A stretch of 64,000 bases of DNA, taken from NCBI RefSeq assembly GCF_014204985.1, contig NZ_JACHMP010000001.1, positions 1,860,001 to 1,924,000 on the forward strand, read 5' to 3'. Of this stretch, positions 63,880-64,000 are shown piece after piece. The translations under genes and the position numbers were made by a program. The stretch's first letter is position 1; the number at the start of each line of letters is the position of its first letter. The notes under the pieces were generated by a model. The model did no database searches. It was given only the letters and a program-made list of their open reading frames with translations, and was not told the DNA's origin. Source of the stretch: Streptosporangium becharense (lineage in GTDB: Bacteria; Actinomycetota; Actinomycetes; Streptosporangiales; Streptosporangiaceae).

Positions 63880-64000
63880 CTATGAACGGGCCACGGCGGT
63901 GCTGGCCCTGGCCACGAACTCCGGCGGCACGACGTGTCGCTCGTGGGACCACCCGGGCCCCGCCTCCATCTGCCGCAGCAACACCTCGATGCTGTACCTC
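63880..64000 (-). CDS. LacI-family regulator, C-terminal fragment
   Basis: The reverse-strand frame is open from the right edge to a TAG at 63880-63882, giving the last 39 residues: YSIEVLLRQMEAGPGWSHER, then HVVPPEFVARASTAVARS. The V-P-P-x-[FL]-V-x-R-x-S-T-A ending is the common C-terminus of LacI-family repressors. Its start lies outside the window. It reads in the same direction as the arabinose operon, with the TGTTAGCGCTAACA operator 45 bp downstream of its stop, so it is the probable arabinose repressor. Confidence 0.72.
   Translation of the reverse strand, partial: RYSIEVLLRQMEAGPGWSHERHVVPPEFVARASTAVARS

Noticed and set aside
1..64000. tRNA, rRNA, riboswitch or insertion-sequence features
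   Set aside because: I found no cloverleaf-like segment with CCA-side symmetry, no rRNA sequence, no transposase domain and no convincing terminal inverted repeats with target duplications.

Overview
The window is very GC-rich, with strong G/C preference at third codon positions, many GTG/TTG starts and long runs of 4-bp ATGA/GTGA/TTGA gene overlaps. HTH-DUF5753/DUF397 pairs, a probable F420-dependent oxidoreductase, IdeR-type iron boxes, and sugar ABC importers lacking their own ATPase all point to a filamentous actinomycete. A Streptosporangium/Nonomuraea-like organism is my inference, not proven. I see no rRNA, tRNA, IS element, prophage or CRISPR array.

Layout. 1-7 kb: an F420-type oxidoreductase fragment, a histidine phosphatase, small unknowns, an HATPase / HTH-DUF5753 / DUF397 regulatory group and an XPB-N-like protein. 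7-11 kb: an iron-siderophore ABC system (binding protein divergent from two permeases and an ATPase) behind two iron boxes. 11-22 kb: a secreted SRPBCC protein, a GroES-like protein, a TetR regulator, a secreted metallophosphoesterase with a LamG-like domain, a GH74 xyloglucanase with FnIII and CBM2 modules, and SoxR. 22-28 kb: a LacI regulator divergent from a GH51 arabinofuranosidase and a binding protein plus two permeases without ATPase. 28-34 kb: patatin-like protein, P-loop kinase-like protein, LysR, ROK and membrane proteins.

34-46 kb: a sugar-nucleotide and glycosyltransferase locus. Nine reverse-strand genes overlap by 4 bp almost throughout (carbamoyltransferase, GT2, GT9, GT4, gmhA, hldE, SDR, GT9, UDP-xylose-synthase-like), and a divergent pair encodes a GmhB-like phosphatase and a glycosyltransferase. 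GmhA, both halves of HldE and GmhB make a complete route from sedoheptulose-7-phosphate to ADP-heptose, beside two GT9 enzymes (the heptosyltransferase family) and a carbamoyltransferase. This looks like a locus for a carbamoylated, heptose-containing glycan in a Gram-positive organism; the product is unknown to me.

46-54 kb: small membrane proteins, a CBS-domain protein, a T4-type RNA ligase, separate RibD-like deaminase and reductase genes, AIM24, and two subunits of an opine-oxidase/HcnAB-like dehydrogenase. 54-64 kb: a complete L-arabinose operon on the reverse strand: a LacI regulator (cut by the window end), binding protein, double ATPase, two permeases, araB, araD and araA. With the arabinofuranosidase and xyloglucanase, this gives the organism release, import and catabolism of plant-wall arabinose.

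Two structural themes recur. First, tiny ORFs sit exactly between operon genes and share 4-bp stop/start overlaps with both neighbours: 37 aa between the iron permeases, 13 aa between gmhA and hldE, and a 95-aa protein of 9-residue repeats between the arabinose permeases. Second, the last bases of several genes, including the stop codon, are tandemly repeated downstream with periods of about 26-70 bp.
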